Positions 34,748 through 44,340 of a stretch of 64,000 nucleotides of DNA are shown here, piece by piece. The position numbers and the translations under genes were made by a program. The notes beneath the pieces are model-generated. The model worked only from the letters and a program-made list of their open reading frames with translations, searched no databases and was not told where the DNA came from. Within the stretch, counting starts at the first letter, position 1; every line of letters begins with the position of its first letter. The stretch is from Bradyrhizobium sp. JYMT SZCCT0428 (GTDB lineage: Bacteria > Pseudomonadota > Alphaproteobacteria > Rhizobiales > Xanthobacteraceae): NCBI RefSeq assembly GCF_018131075.1, contig NZ_JAFCLS010000010.1, forward strand, positions 62,001-126,000, read 5' to 3'.

Positions 34748-35751
34748 TCCCCATTGACCTCCCGACCATCTGGGCCTTCATCATCGCCTTTGCGGTGTTC
34801 GTCTATGTCGTGATGGACGGCTTCGATCTCGGCCTCGGCATCCTGTTTCCGCTGTTCCCGAAGAAGGAAGACCGCGACGTCATCATGAACAGTGTCGCCC
34901 CGGTCTGGGACGGCAACGAGACCTGGCTGGTGCTTGGCGGCGGCGGCCTGATGGCGGCGTTCCCGCTGGCCTATGCCGTGCTGATGCCGGCGCTCTACAC
35001 GCCGATGATCGTGATGCTGCTCGGACTGGTATTCCGCGGCGTCGCCTTTGAGTTCCGCTGGCGCACCACGCGCGAACGCAACCGCTGGGACATTGCGTTT
35101 GCCGGCGGATCGCTGCTGGCGACGCTGGCGCAGGGCATTGCGCTCGGCGCCATCCTGCAGGGCATTCATGTCTCGGGGCGACAATATGCCGGCGGCTGGT
35201 GGGATTGGCTGACGCCGTTCAGCATCCTCACCGGCGTCGCGCTCGTGATCGGCTATGCGCTGCTCGGCTCGACCTGGCTGGTCATGAAGACCGAAGGCGA
35301 ATTGCGCGACCGCGCCTATCATCTGAGCTGGCTGCTGCTGGTCGCGATGCTGTGCGCCATCGGCATCGTCAGCATTGCAACGCCGTTCCTGCATGTGCAG
35401 TACACCCATCGCTGGTTCGCCTGGCCCAACATCATCCTCACCGCGCCGGTGCCGGTAGCGGTGGCCGCCGTCACCGTGATGTTGCTGCGCAGCCTCGCCA
35501 ACAAGTATGACTACCAGCCGTTCTTCCTGACGCTGGCGCTGTTCGCGCTTTCCTATGCCGGGCTCGGCATCAGCATGTATCCCTATATCGTGCCACAGAG
35601 CATCACGATCTGGCAGGCGGCCTCGCCCGCAAACAGCCAGCTCTTCATGCTGGTCGGCGTCGCGATTCTCATACCGCTGATCCTCGGCTATACCGCATGG
35701 GCCTATTGGGTGTTCCGCGGCAAGGTCAAAGCCGGAAGCGGCTATCACTGA
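34744..35751 (+). CDS. cioB: Cytochrome bd-type quinol oxidase subunit II
   Basis: A 335-residue membrane protein with about nine helices, beginning [20 protein letters not shown] and YVVMDGFDLGLGILFPLF, the subunit II signature. VWDGNETWLVLGGGGLMAAF and FRGVAFEFRWR are further hallmarks. It forms the heterodimer with subunit I and binds no heme itself. Overlap with both neighbours (ATGA upstream, a one-base overlap downstream) indicates translational coupling. Confidence 0.94.
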   Translation: MIPIDLPTIWAFIIAFAVFVYVVMDGFDLGLGILFPLFPKKEDRDVIMNSVAPVWDGNETWLVLGGGGLMAAFPLAYAVLMPALYTPMIVMLLGLVFRGVAFEFRWRTTRERNRWDIAFAGGSLLATLAQGIALGAILQGIHVSGRQYAGGWWDWLTPFSILTGVALVIGYALLGSTWLVMKTEGELRDRAYHLSWLLLVAMLCAIGIVSIATPFLHVQYTHRWFAWPNIILTAPVPVAVAAVTVMLLRSLANKYDYQPFFLTLALFALSYAGLGISMYPYIVPQSITIWQAASPANSQLFMLVGVAILIPLILGYTAWAYWVFRGKVKAGSGYH

Positions 35752-35906
35752 TGACCAAGGGGTTTTCCAGCGAGAAAAGCTCGAGCGAGCCGACACTGCG
35801 GCCGCTGACGCAGCGCCTGCTTTGGTTTGCCGCGCTGTGGCTGGGAGGCGTCGGCACGGTGACGCTGATCTCCTACGGCCTGCGGCTCTGGATCGCGCCG
35901 AAATGA
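35751..35906 (+). CDS. Small bd-oxidase accessory protein (DUF2474/CydX-like)
   Basis: A 51-residue single-pass membrane protein: a hydrophilic 20-residue N-terminus, a hydrophobic helix from LLWFAALWLGGVGTVTLIS, and a short LRLWIAPK tail. Its ATG overlaps the cioB stop by one base (TGATG). Small proteins of this type (CydX, CydS, DUF2474) stabilise bd oxidases by lying along subunit I. The RLLWFAALWLGGVG pattern fits DUF2474, the form usually paired with CioAB. Confidence 0.85.
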   Translation: MTKGFSSEKSSSEPTLRPLTQRLLWFAALWLGGVGTVTLISYGLRLWIAPK

Positions 35907-36033
35907 GGCCTTTGTCACAATCACCGGCGATTGTGATGTCAGAAAATAGAAGCCATTCCAGCAAGATACCGGCCCTGCCGCCCTAAACTTGCCATCAAGC
36001 TGGCCCTGAGATTTGATAGTTCCGCTGATTTGG

Positions 36034-36061
36034 CCAAAGCGCGCTAGTCATCGCGCTTTGG
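36034..36061. terminator. Perfect 10-base-arm hairpin after the bd oxidase genes
   Basis: CCAAAGCGCG (36034-36043) and CGCGCTTTGG (36052-36061) flank an 8-base loop, followed by TATCTTTATTT. This is 128 bases after the accessory gene stop. It could terminate cioAB transcription, although the U-tract is interrupted. The perfect symmetry also allows a role as a protein-binding site. Confidence 0.55.
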
Positions 36062-36073
36062 TATCTTTATTTG

Positions 36074-36120
36074 CGCATGATCTTTTCGGAAAACCGCTTC
36101 ACACTTTTCCGGATCATGCT
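36074..36120. repeat. Short palindromic repeat, family F
   Basis: GCATGATC at 36075-36082 and GATCATGC at 36112-36119, with TTTTCGGAAAACCGCTTCACAC and TTTTCCG between, make a 47-base imperfect palindrome. I recall near-identical elements scattered through Bradyrhizobium genomes. It ends about 50 bases before the L,D-transpeptidase start. Confidence 0.75.
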
Positions 36121-36168
36121 TTAGAACGCCAACCAATTGGCCAACGCGCCAACAAGGAGAGCTCCGCA

Positions 36169-36768
36169 ATGACGAAGTTTCGGCACCTGATCTGGATGAT
36201 GATCGCAACGAGCGGTCTGATCCTTTCAGCCTCGCAGAGCAATGCGCAGCTGCGCCAGCCCGATGTGGGTGACCAGCCGGGGCTGGTCGCCGACGAATCC
36301 GTCCAGCTCGATCCGCAGTTCAGGAAGACGGCGGTGCTCTACCGCACCAACGAAGCGCCGGGCACCATCATCGTGGTCACGGCCGAACGTCATCTCTATT
36401 TGATCCAGGGCGGCGGCCGCGCGCTGCGCTACGGCATCGGCGTCGGCCGCGAAGGTTTCACGTGGCAGGGACTGGTCAACATCACGCAAAAGAAGGAATG
36501 GCCGGATTGGACGCCACCGCCGGAAATGATTCAACGCCAGCCCTATCTGCCGCGCTTCATGGCCGGCGGCCCGGGTAACCCGCTCGGTGCGCGGGCGATG
36601 TATCTCGGCACCACCGTCTACCGCATTCACGGCACCAACCGCCCCGACACCATCGGCACCGCCGTCTCCTCCGGCTGCTTCCGGCTCGTCAACGCCGACG
36701 TCGCCGATCTCTATGAGCGCGTCCCTGTTGGCACCAAGGTGATCATCCGGCAAAAGCCCGAACTGTAA
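36169..36768 (+). CDS. L,D-transpeptidase (YkuD family)
   Basis: A 199-residue exported protein with signal peptide ending QSNAQ at about residue 27. The catalytic YkuD domain contains H154 in YRIHGTNRPD and the nucleophile C170 in SSGCFRLVN. Such enzymes form 3-3 crosslinks in peptidoglycan or attach proteins to it, and are numerous in rhizobia. AAGGAGAG precedes the ATG at 36169; an in-frame codon at 36013 would read through the palindromic repeat and is rejected. Confidence 0.92.
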   Translation: MTKFRHLIWMMIATSGLILSASQSNAQLRQPDVGDQPGLVADESVQLDPQFRKTAVLYRTNEAPGTIIVVTAERHLYLIQGGGRALRYGIGVGREGFTWQGLVNITQKKEWPDWTPPPEMIQRQPYLPRFMAGGPGNPLGARAMYLGTTVYRIHGTNRPDTIGTAVSSGCFRLVNADVADLYERVPVGTKVIIRQKPEL

Positions 36769-36825
36769 TTGCGACGGCACCGTCTCTTCCGCAGATCCAT
36801 TTCCCTGAAATTGGTGAGTTAAAAA

Positions 36826-37866
36826 ATGCTACGTACATTTCGAGGCGGCCTCCTCATTGGGCTGGCGGTCGCAATCGCGGTCGCGGCTGGCGCAATCACA
36901 TACGAACGCTATGACACCAAGACTCTGAAGCGGACGCTCAAGCGCGGCGAACTGCTGTGCGGGGTCAACAAGGGCCTGCCCGGCTTCTCGATCCCCGACG
37001 ATAAGGGAGACTGGACCGGCTTCGACGTCGATTTCTGCCGCGCGGTGGCGGCGGCGATCTTCGACGATCCCAAGAAGGCGAAGTTCATTCCCCTCGACGC
37101 CAGCGAGCGGTTCAAGGAGCTGTCGAGCCGCAAGGTCGACATTCTCTCGCGCAACTCCACCTGGAGCATGTCGCGCGAGGTCAACAACGCGCTCTATTTC
37201 CCGGCCGTCGCCTATTATGACGGTGAAGGCTTCATGCTGCCGGCCTCGCGCAAGATCGATTCCGGGCTGGACCTGAACAACAGCAAGATCTGCGTGCAGG
37301 ACGGCACCACCACGGTGCTCAACGTCGCGGATTATTTCCGTGCCAACAACATGAAATACACGGAGATGAAATTCGCCAAGCTGGAGGATGTCGTCAAAGC
37401 CTATAACGAGGGCAAGTGCGACACCCTGACCGCCGACGTCTCCCAGCTCTACGCGCTGCGCCTCAACCTCAGCAAGCCGGACGATCACACCATTCTGCCC
37501 GACGTCATCTCGAAGGAGCCGCTGGCGCCCGTGGTGCGGCAGCGCGACGACGATTGGATGATGATCGTGAAGTGGACGCTGTACGCGATGATCAACGCCG
37601 AGGAGCTCGGCATCACCTCCAAGAACATCGACGACGCGCTGAAGTCGAAAAAGCCCGATGTGATGCGGCTGGTCGGCACCGAAGGCGCCTATGGCGAAGA
37701 CCTCGGCCTTTCCAAGGACTGGGCCGCCCGCATCATCCGCCATGTCGGCAATTACGGCGAGATCTATGACCGCAATGTCGGCGCCGAATCCAAGCTGAAG
37801 ATCCCGCGCGGCCTGAACTCGCTCTGGAGCAACGGCGGCATCCAGTACGCCCCGCCAATCAGGTGA
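36826..37866 (+). CDS. Orphan general L-amino acid binding protein (AapJ-like)
   Basis: A 346-residue periplasmic binding protein of the polar amino acid family (SBP_bac_3), long enough to be AapJ/BztA-type. Markers are KRGELLCGVNKGLPGFSIPD, GFDVDFCRAVAAAIF, LSRNSTWSMSREV and the C-terminal GLNSLWSNGGIQYAPPIR. The N-terminal hydrophobic helix (GLLIGLAVAIAVAAGA) lacks an obvious AXA site, so it may stay membrane-anchored. The usual aapQ, aapM and aapP genes are absent. Confidence 0.88.
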   Translation: MLRTFRGGLLIGLAVAIAVAAGAITYERYDTKTLKRTLKRGELLCGVNKGLPGFSIPDDKGDWTGFDVDFCRAVAAAIFDDPKKAKFIPLDASERFKELSSRKVDILSRNSTWSMSREVNNALYFPAVAYYDGEGFMLPASRKIDSGLDLNNSKICVQDGTTTVLNVADYFRANNMKYTEMKFAKLEDVVKAYNEGKCDTLTADVSQLYALRLNLSKPDDHTILPDVISKEPLAPVVRQRDDDWMMIVKWTLYAMINAEELGITSKNIDDALKSKKPDVMRLVGTEGAYGEDLGLSKDWAARIIRHVGNYGEIYDRNVGAESKLKIPRGLNSLWSNGGIQYAPPIR

Positions 37867-37880
37867 CGGCCGATAAGGCC

Positions 37881-37959
37881 GTCATCCCGGGGCGCGCTTA
37901 GCGCGAACCCGGGATCTCGAGATTCCGGGTCTGGTGCTAACGCACCATCCCGGAATGAC
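37881..37959. repeat. Intergenic palindromic repeat, family C (copy 3)
   Basis: A 79-base imperfect palindrome from GTCATCCCGGGGCGCGC to CATCCCGGAATGAC. Inner arms include GGATCTCGAGATTCC. It lies directly after the AapJ-like stop and next to another repeat family. Confidence 0.75.
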
Positions 37960-37975
37960 AGTCTCCGTAAGGATT

Positions 37976-38058
37976 CGTCATTGCGAGGAGCAAAGCGACG
38001 AAGCAATCCATTCTTGTTTCGTCGCGATATGGATTGCTTCGCTTCGCTCGCAATGACG
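37976..38058. repeat. Intergenic palindromic repeat, family D
   Basis: CGTCATTGCGAGGAGC at the left pairs with GCTCGCAATGACG at the right, and GAAGCAATCCAT pairs with ATGGATTGCTTC inside. The element is 83 bases and lies between convergent genes (AapJ-like and acyl-CoA dehydrogenase), where it may act as a terminator. Confidence 0.8.
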
Positions 38059-38068
38059 GGGATAGAGC

Positions 38069-39208
38069 TCAATAACTCTTCATCCGCGCCAATTGATCGG
38101 CGTGGTAGTTGCTGTCGCCGAACAATTCCTGACAGACCCGCGCGCGCTTCATGAAGAAGCCGATGTCGAACTGGTCGGTCATGCCCATGCCGCCATGCAT
38201 CTGCACGCCTTCCTGCACCGCCCGCGTCGCGGTGGTCCCGGCGCGTGCCTTTGCAACCGCAACCGCGGCACTGGCGTTGGCGAAATCGCCATCCAGCGTC
38301 TGCAGCGCCTTCAGCACGGCGGCGCGCGTGATCTCGATATCGATATAGAGCTCGGCGGCACGATGCTGCAGCGCCTGGAATTCGCCGATCAGCTTGCCGA
38401 ACTGTTTGCGTTCTTTCAGATACGTCACGGTGCGGCCGAACACTTCCTCGCTGAGACCGACCATCTCGGAAGCCACCGCGCCGCGGCCGATATTGAGCAC
38501 GCCTTCGAGCAATGCTCCGCCCTGATCGACCTCGCCGAGCACGCCGTCGGCGTTGACCTCGACATTGTCGAACTCGATGCGCGCCGCATTGTGTGAATCG
38601 ACCATCGCGGTGCGTTCCACGGCAAGGCCCTTGGCCTTGGGATCGACCAGGAACAGCGTCAGCCCGTTGCGTTCGCCGGCGGAGCCAGCGGTGCGCGCCG
38701 CGACGATCAGGAGATCGGCGGTGTGGCCGTCGACCACAAAGGCTTTTGCGCCGTTCAGCTTGAAGCCGTTGCCGGAACGCACGGCCTTCAGCTTGGTCTG
38801 CAGCGGGCGATGCTTGGCGCCCTCGTCGATCGCGAGCGCCGCGAGCAGCGAGCCGTCTGAAATTTTGGGCAGATGCGCGGCCTTTTGCGCGTCACTGCCG
38901 CCACGCGTCAGTGCGGAAGCCGCCAGCACCGCGGTCGACAGGAACGGCGATGGCATCAAGGTGCGGCCGATTTCCTCCATCACCACGCCGGCCTCGACGG
39001 CGCCTAACCCGCTGCCGCCGAAATTCTCCGGCACCAGCAGGCCGGAAAAGCCCATCTCGGCAAACGCCTTCCAGAGTTCGCGGGAAAATCCCGTGGCGTC
39101 TTTGCTGTCGCGCAAACTTCGCAGATGCGACACCGGCGCCTTGTCGCTGATAAGGCCCCGCGCGCTGTCGCGCAGCATGGATTGTTCTTCGGTGAGGACG
39201 AGTGCCAT
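38069..39208 (-). CDS. Acyl-CoA dehydrogenase (second of tandem pair)
   Basis: A 379-residue FAD-dependent acyl-CoA dehydrogenase. MALVLTEEQSMLRDSARGLI is the N-terminal helix bundle, ENFGGSGLGAVEAGVV and the central beta domain follow, and HGGMGMTDQFDIGFFMKRA closes the fold. It is encoded 145 bases after another acyl-CoA dehydrogenase on the same strand. Such pairs (for example PimC/PimD) form heterotetramers in which only one subunit is fully catalytic; that is a possibility here. The acyl substrate cannot be read from sequence. Confidence 0.9.
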   Translation of the reverse strand: MALVLTEEQSMLRDSARGLISDKAPVSHLRSLRDSKDATGFSRELWKAFAEMGFSGLLVPENFGGSGLGAVEAGVVMEEIGRTLMPSPFLSTAVLAASALTRGGSDAQKAAHLPKISDGSLLAALAIDEGAKHRPLQTKLKAVRSGNGFKLNGAKAFVVDGHTADLLIVAARTAGSAGERNGLTLFLVDPKAKGLAVERTAMVDSHNAARIEFDNVEVNADGVLGEVDQGGALLEGVLNIGRGAVASEMVGLSEEVFGRTVTYLKERKQFGKLIGEFQALQHRAAELYIDIEITRAAVLKALQTLDGDFANASAAVAVAKARAGTTATRAVQEGVQMHGGMGMTDQFDIGFFMKRARVCQELFGDSNYHADQLARMKSY

Positions 39209-39254
39209 GGAGAGGATTCCGAAACGCTTGTGTTGATGAACTGACTTAGGTGTT

Positions 39255-39343
39255 CGTCATGCCCGGGCTTGTCCCGGGCATCCACGTCTTTGGCTCGCGC
39301 AGCAAGAAAGACGTGGATGGCCGGGTCAAGCCCGGCCATGACG
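39255..39343. repeat. Intergenic palindromic repeat, family A (copy 2)
   Basis: CGTCATGCCCGGGCTTGTCC at the left and CGGGTCAAGCCCGGCCATGACG-type right arm, with ATCCACGTCTTT and AAAGACGTGGAT in the stem. It sits between the two acyl-CoA dehydrogenase genes, so it would be transcribed if they form one operon. Confidence 0.85.
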
Positions 39344-39353
39344 GTGTGGAAGG

Positions 39354-40538
<1,185 letters not shown>

Positions 40539-40697
40539 GGTGCGTTTCCATATGGGGCGAGTTGAAAAGACCTTAGTCGCCGCATCGCGGAATTCAACAT
40601 CTCTCTGCGCCGCGCCATGCTCGTATCGCCATAGTCACGCGCCGGGATCGGGTGTATCGCAGAGGCCGCAACGATTGAAAAACAAGAGGAAACCGAC

Positions 40698-41243
40698 ATG
40701 CGGCTGAAGTTGCTTTCGCCTGGCGAAATGAGCCCCGACCAAAAAGAAACCTACGACGAGTCGATTGCCGGCAAGCGCGGCGCGCCGCCGGCGCCGATGA
40801 TGGCCTGGCTCAACAGCCCGCAGATGGCCAAGCATGCCACGCGGCTCGGCGAGCAGCTTCGTTTCAACACGATCTTTCCCGCAAAACTTTCCGAGATCGC
40901 GATCCTCGTCACCGCGCGGCACTGGACCTCGCATTACGAATGGTACGCGCATAAGCGCCTGGCGCTGAAAGGCGGCATGGACCCGAAAATCATCGACGAC
41001 ATCCGCGACCGCCGCACGCCCACTTTCGACGATCCGAAGGGCCAGATGATCTACGACGTCGCGAAATCGCTGCACGAGGGCCACGGCGTCTCCAAGCCGC
41101 TCTATGACGCGGCGGTGGAATTGCTCAGCGTGCGCGGCGTGACAGAGGTCATCGGCCTGTGCGGCTATTACACGATGGTTTCGATGACGCTGAACACGTT
41201 CGAGTTCGGGTTGCCGGATGGGGAAGTGTCGGACTTAGCATAA
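40698..41243 (+). CDS. Carboxymuconolactone decarboxylase family protein
   Basis: A 181-residue CMD-fold protein. The family segment is ARHWTSHYEWYAHKRLALKG, with histidines and a glutamate at the positions usual for this fold. It lacks a CxxC pair, so it is not an AhpD-type peroxidase. AAGAGGAAACC precedes the start. It lies divergently from the acyl-CoA dehydrogenases and just ahead of a VOC-family gene, suggesting a small catabolic unit. The true reaction is unknown. Confidence 0.82.
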   Translation: MRLKLLSPGEMSPDQKETYDESIAGKRGAPPAPMMAWLNSPQMAKHATRLGEQLRFNTIFPAKLSEIAILVTARHWTSHYEWYAHKRLALKGGMDPKIIDDIRDRRTPTFDDPKGQMIYDVAKSLHEGHGVSKPLYDAAVELLSVRGVTEVIGLCGYYTMVSMTLNTFEFGLPDGEVSDLA

Positions 41244-41346
41244 GGCTTGGCCTAGGATTGGAAACGCATGGTTTCCGAATTGCCGGTACCCCTCTGTCGG
41301 ATTCTCCCTACTTTGAAATCTCAGCAAGGCAAATGGAGACATCGAC

Positions 41347-41841
41347 ATGCCCGACAACCCGCCCATTATATCAGGCACACGGATCGGGCATGTTCACCTG
41401 AAGGTCGCCGACCTCGAACGCGCGCTCGGGTTCTACTGCGGCGTGCTCGGCTTTGAGATCATGCAGCGGATGGGTTCGGCCGCGGCGTTCGTTTCGGCCG
41501 GCGGCTATCACCATCACATCGGCCTCAACACCTGGGAAAGCAAAGGCGGCCATCCGCCGCCGCCGGGTACCACCGGGCTGTTCCACACCGCGATCCTCTA
41601 CCCCACCCGCCCGGCGCTGGCCGACGCGCTGCATCGCGTGATGCAGGCCGGCATTGCGCTCGACGGCGCCAGCGATCATGGCGTCAGCGAGGCGCTGTAT
41701 TTGCGCGACCCTGATGAGAACGGCGTCGAACTTTACCGCGACCGGCCCGAGGAAGAATGGCCGCGCGCGACTGATGGTTCGCTGTCGATGTTCACGAAGC
41801 GGCTGGACCTCGAGGATCTGCTGCGCGCCCGCGAATCATGA
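41347..41841 (+). CDS. VOC family protein (glyoxalase/extradiol dioxygenase-like)
   Basis: A 164-residue protein with two beta-alpha-beta3 modules. Candidate metal ligands are H in IGHVHLKVADLERALGFY, H in TTGLFHTAILYPT and E in DENGVELYRDRPEEEW, the His-His-Glu arrangement of extradiol dioxygenases such as CatE. AAATGGAGAC precedes the ATG. The last 50 bases overlap the convergent MFS gene. Substrate unknown; its neighbours suggest catechol or another ring compound. Confidence 0.82.
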   Translation: MPDNPPIISGTRIGHVHLKVADLERALGFYCGVLGFEIMQRMGSAAAFVSAGGYHHHIGLNTWESKGGHPPPPGTTGLFHTAILYPTRPALADALHRVMQAGIALDGASDHGVSEALYLRDPDENGVELYRDRPEEEWPRATDGSLSMFTKRLDLEDLLRARES

Positions 41842-43045
41842 TCAGCACCGCCGCAATCAATTCGAGGCCAATACAGCCGTAAAACGGCAGCGAATAGCTT
41901 CCCGACATGTCGCGCAGCAGGCCGACCACGCCCGGGCCAAATGCATAGGTGATCTGGTTGATCGCGGTGATCAGGCTGACCAGCACGCCGAACGAGCGGG
42001 GATCGAATTCGCGCTGCACGATCAGCGCCGGCAGCGTGATGAGGTTGCCGACCGAAAATCCGAACAGCGCGCAGGCCGCCATCAGCGCGTAGTCATTGTG
42101 CACGTTGATGACGATCACCAGCGCCACCGCCTGGCTGACGAACGAAAGCGCGGACGCCAGCCGCTGGTTCATCTGGTCGATCACGAACGAGAACAGCACG
42201 CGGCCGACCACCGCCATGGCGGTCAATAGCGCGACCGCGATGGCCGCGCGCTCACGCCCGATCACCGAATCCAGGAACGAGATCAAATGCACGATGAAGC
42301 CGACCTGCGCGAACAGCACCAGCGCGAAGGCCGACGATACCGTCAGAAATCCGATATCGCGAAATGCCCGCGCGCGAATCTGGATCGGCGATGGCGCATC
42401 CGCGGCGCTCACCGCGCCCCCGTTTGCGCTCGCATGGCCCGGCGGCCGCCCGACGTAAATCAGGATGACCGGCACCATCAGCGCGACCATCACCACCGCC
42501 GCGGCAATCATCGCGCCCGGGAAACCGAAATAGCCGATCGCCAGTACCAGCAGCGGCACGCCGGCGATACCGCCAAAGCTGGCGCCGTTCAGCGCCAGGC
42601 TGATCGCCATTCCCCGTTTTTTATCGAACCAGAGGCCCAGCGTGTTGGTGATCATGCCGAGGCTGGTGCCGGCCCAACCGAAGGCGAGAAACGCGTTGGC
42701 GAGATAGAGCTGCCAAGGTTCGCGCACCTGGCCAATCGCAACAGCGGCAATCGCCATCGTGCCGATGCCGGCGATCATGCAGTTCCGGGGACCGAACGCC
42801 CTGATCGCCTCGCTGACGAAGGCAACCAGTGCCGCGCCGGACAGATAGAAGAACGTCGTGCCCAGCGAAATCAGCGACGCCGGCCAGCCGTGCAGCCGCT
42901 GCAGCTCGGCGACATAGACGCTCTGGCCGTAGAAGCCGAGCCCCCAGCCGAAGGTCGCGAGCAGGAAGCACACGAGCACTATGCGCCACCCGTCGTAGCG
43001 GAGCGAGGTTTCGTCGGGTGTGGTGTGAATGGGGCCTTTTAACAT
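41792..43045 (-). CDS. MFS transporter
   Basis: A 417-residue membrane protein with about 12 helices in two halves and the loop WFDKKRGMAISLALNG between helices 4 and 5, as in the oxalate/formate antiporter-like and monocarboxylate-like MFS groups. The ATG at 43045 begins MLKGPIHTTPDETS; a longer frame would translate the adjacent palindromic repeat. Its 3' end overlaps the VOC gene tail to tail by 50 bases. A carboxylate or aromatic acid substrate is plausible but not shown. Confidence 0.88.
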   Translation of the reverse strand: MLKGPIHTTPDETSLRYDGWRIVLVCFLLATFGWGLGFYGQSVYVAELQRLHGWPASLISLGTTFFYLSGAALVAFVSEAIRAFGPRNCMIAGIGTMAIAAVAIGQVREPWQLYLANAFLAFGWAGTSLGMITNTLGLWFDKKRGMAISLALNGASFGGIAGVPLLVLAIGYFGFPGAMIAAAVVMVALMVPVILIYVGRPPGHASANGGAVSAADAPSPIQIRARAFRDIGFLTVSSAFALVLFAQVGFIVHLISFLDSVIGRERAAIAVALLTAMAVVGRVLFSFVIDQMNQRLASALSFVSQAVALVIVINVHNDYALMAACALFGFSVGNLITLPALIVQREFDPRSFGVLVSLITAINQITYAFGPGVVGLLRDMSGSYSLPFYGCIGLELIAAVLIMIRGRAADPRGPAAS

Positions 43046-43066
43046 TCTTGTTCTTTGTTCTTGCAC

Positions 43067-43157
43067 CGTCATGCCCGGGCTTGTCCCGGCCATCCACGTC
43101 TTTTGCCTCTGCGGCGATAGCAAGACGTGGATGCCCGGCACGAGGCCGGGCATGACG
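43067..43157. repeat. Intergenic palindromic repeat, family A (copy 3)
   Basis: CGTCATGCCCGGGCTTGTCC at the left and GAGGCCGGGCATGACG at the right, with ATCCACGTCTT and AAGACGTGGAT in the stem. It lies 22 bases upstream of the MFS start, so it falls in that gene's promoter or leader. Confidence 0.85.
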
Positions 43158-43217
43158 ACGGTTAGCAGATAGCAAAGCAAAAAGCTTCGACCGCCGCCGA
43201 AATGTCAGCAGCTGTCA

Positions 43218-43577
43218 TCAGGCCTTCTTCGGCGGCTCATAGAAGAACCGCTCGCGAAAGATCCGGTCGCCGCGCCATTCCTGCATCGCAACTTCATCGA
43301 TCCGCATCGTCTTGCCGGATGGATAGGTGAAATCGAAGATCCAGTGGATCGCGACACGATCGCCTTCGAGGACCGAGGACACGCAAGTGGTGACGACATC
43401 AGACACCCGATCCAGCGTCGCGCGCTCCTGCCCCACCAGCACGTCGCGGCCGACGCGCGGCGGGGCGCTGTTCTCCTGCATGGTGGCGTCTTCGGTGTAA
43501 TAGCGCTCGATGGCGCCGGCATGGTCGCCGGAAACGACGACGGCGATGAATTCATCAAGACGCGCGCGCGAGGGCAT
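43218..43577 (-). CDS. SnoaL/NTF2-like protein
   Basis: A 119-residue NTF2-like protein (MPSRARLDEFIAVVVSGDHA, IERYYTEDATMQENS, then VAIHWIFDFTYPSGKTMRID and EVAMQEWRGDRIFRERFFYE). ATG 43577 has GGAG six bases upstream; ATG 43610 does not and is less likely. Such proteins are small-molecule isomerases, hydrolases or ligand binders. It is 77 bases downstream of the DUF938 methyltransferase on the same strand. Confidence 0.8.
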   Translation of the reverse strand: MPSRARLDEFIAVVVSGDHAGAIERYYTEDATMQENSAPPRVGRDVLVGQERATLDRVSDVVTTCVSSVLEGDRVAIHWIFDFTYPSGKTMRIDEVAMQEWRGDRIFRERFFYEPPKKA

Positions 43578-43653
43578 GAAGATCTCCGGCTGAATGCTGC
43601 GATAGAGCATCAGATGGTGGGTCCGGAAATTTCGTCAACCTGATGCACGCGCG

Positions 43654-44331
43654 TTACGCGCGGCGTTCGAACACCAGGATCATGTTGTTGGCGGGCATAG
43701 GCACCGCCTCGATCAAGGCGAGGCCAACGCCTGTTGCCAGGCTGCTGACATCTTCGATATCGCGCACACCCCATTCGGGGTCGCGATCGCGAAGGCTGGT
43801 GTCGAAGACGGCATTGCTGAGCGCGGTGTGCTTGCCGTCGCGCTTGAACGGGCCATAGAGAAACAGCCGCCCGTCGCTGCGCAGGTAACGCGCCGCGCCG
43901 GCGAACAAGCCTTCTGCGACGCGCCAGGGCGCGATGTGAATCACATTGGCGCAGAACACCGCCAGCAAGTCGGAAGGCCCGCTGCCGTCCCGCATCTGGG
44001 GGCACCATGTGGGATCGCTGAGGTCGATCCGCATTTCGGGACGGATGTTCGGCAAACCCGCATGCGCGCGCCACGCCGCAATGCTGTTCAGATGCGCTTC
44101 GTTGAAATCGCTCGGCCACCAAATGATGTCGGGTGCATGGCTGGCGAAATGCACCACATGCTGGCCGGTGCCGCTGCCGGCCTCCAGCACGTCGCCGGAT
44201 TTGCCGGCAAGAAATTTCTGCAGCACCTCCCAGATCGGCGCATGGTTGCGATGGAATGCGGCCGCGTCCAGCCGGCCGTCGGCCTCGATCGGCCGGCCAT
44301 CCTTGCCAAACTCCACCACAAACTCAGCCAC
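43654..44331 (-). CDS. DUF938 family SAM-dependent methyltransferase
   Basis: A 225-residue Rossmann-fold protein. The SAM-binding loop is VLEAGSGTGQHVVHFA near residues 48-63, then WWPSDFNEAH, NVIHIAPWRVAEGLFAGAAR and LFLYGPFKRDGKHT. It matches DUF938, whose members are methyltransferase-like with unknown substrates. It begins 9 bases after the ArsR-type gene and is almost certainly co-transcribed with it, which ties it to sulfur regulation. Confidence 0.85.
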   Translation of the reverse strand: MAEFVVEFGKDGRPIEADGRLDAAAFHRNHAPIWEVLQKFLAGKSGDVLEAGSGTGQHVVHFASHAPDIIWWPSDFNEAHLNSIAAWRAHAGLPNIRPEMRIDLSDPTWCPQMRDGSGPSDLLAVFCANVIHIAPWRVAEGLFAGAARYLRSDGRLFLYGPFKRDGKHTALSNAVFDTSLRDRDPEWGVRDIEDVSSLATGVGLALIEAVPMPANNMILVFERRA

Positions 44332-44340
44332 CGCAAAATC

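Noticed and set aside
34654..35964. 436-codon minus-strand frame opposite cioB
   Set aside because: Shadow of a clear membrane-protein gene; composition is typical of antisense frames.
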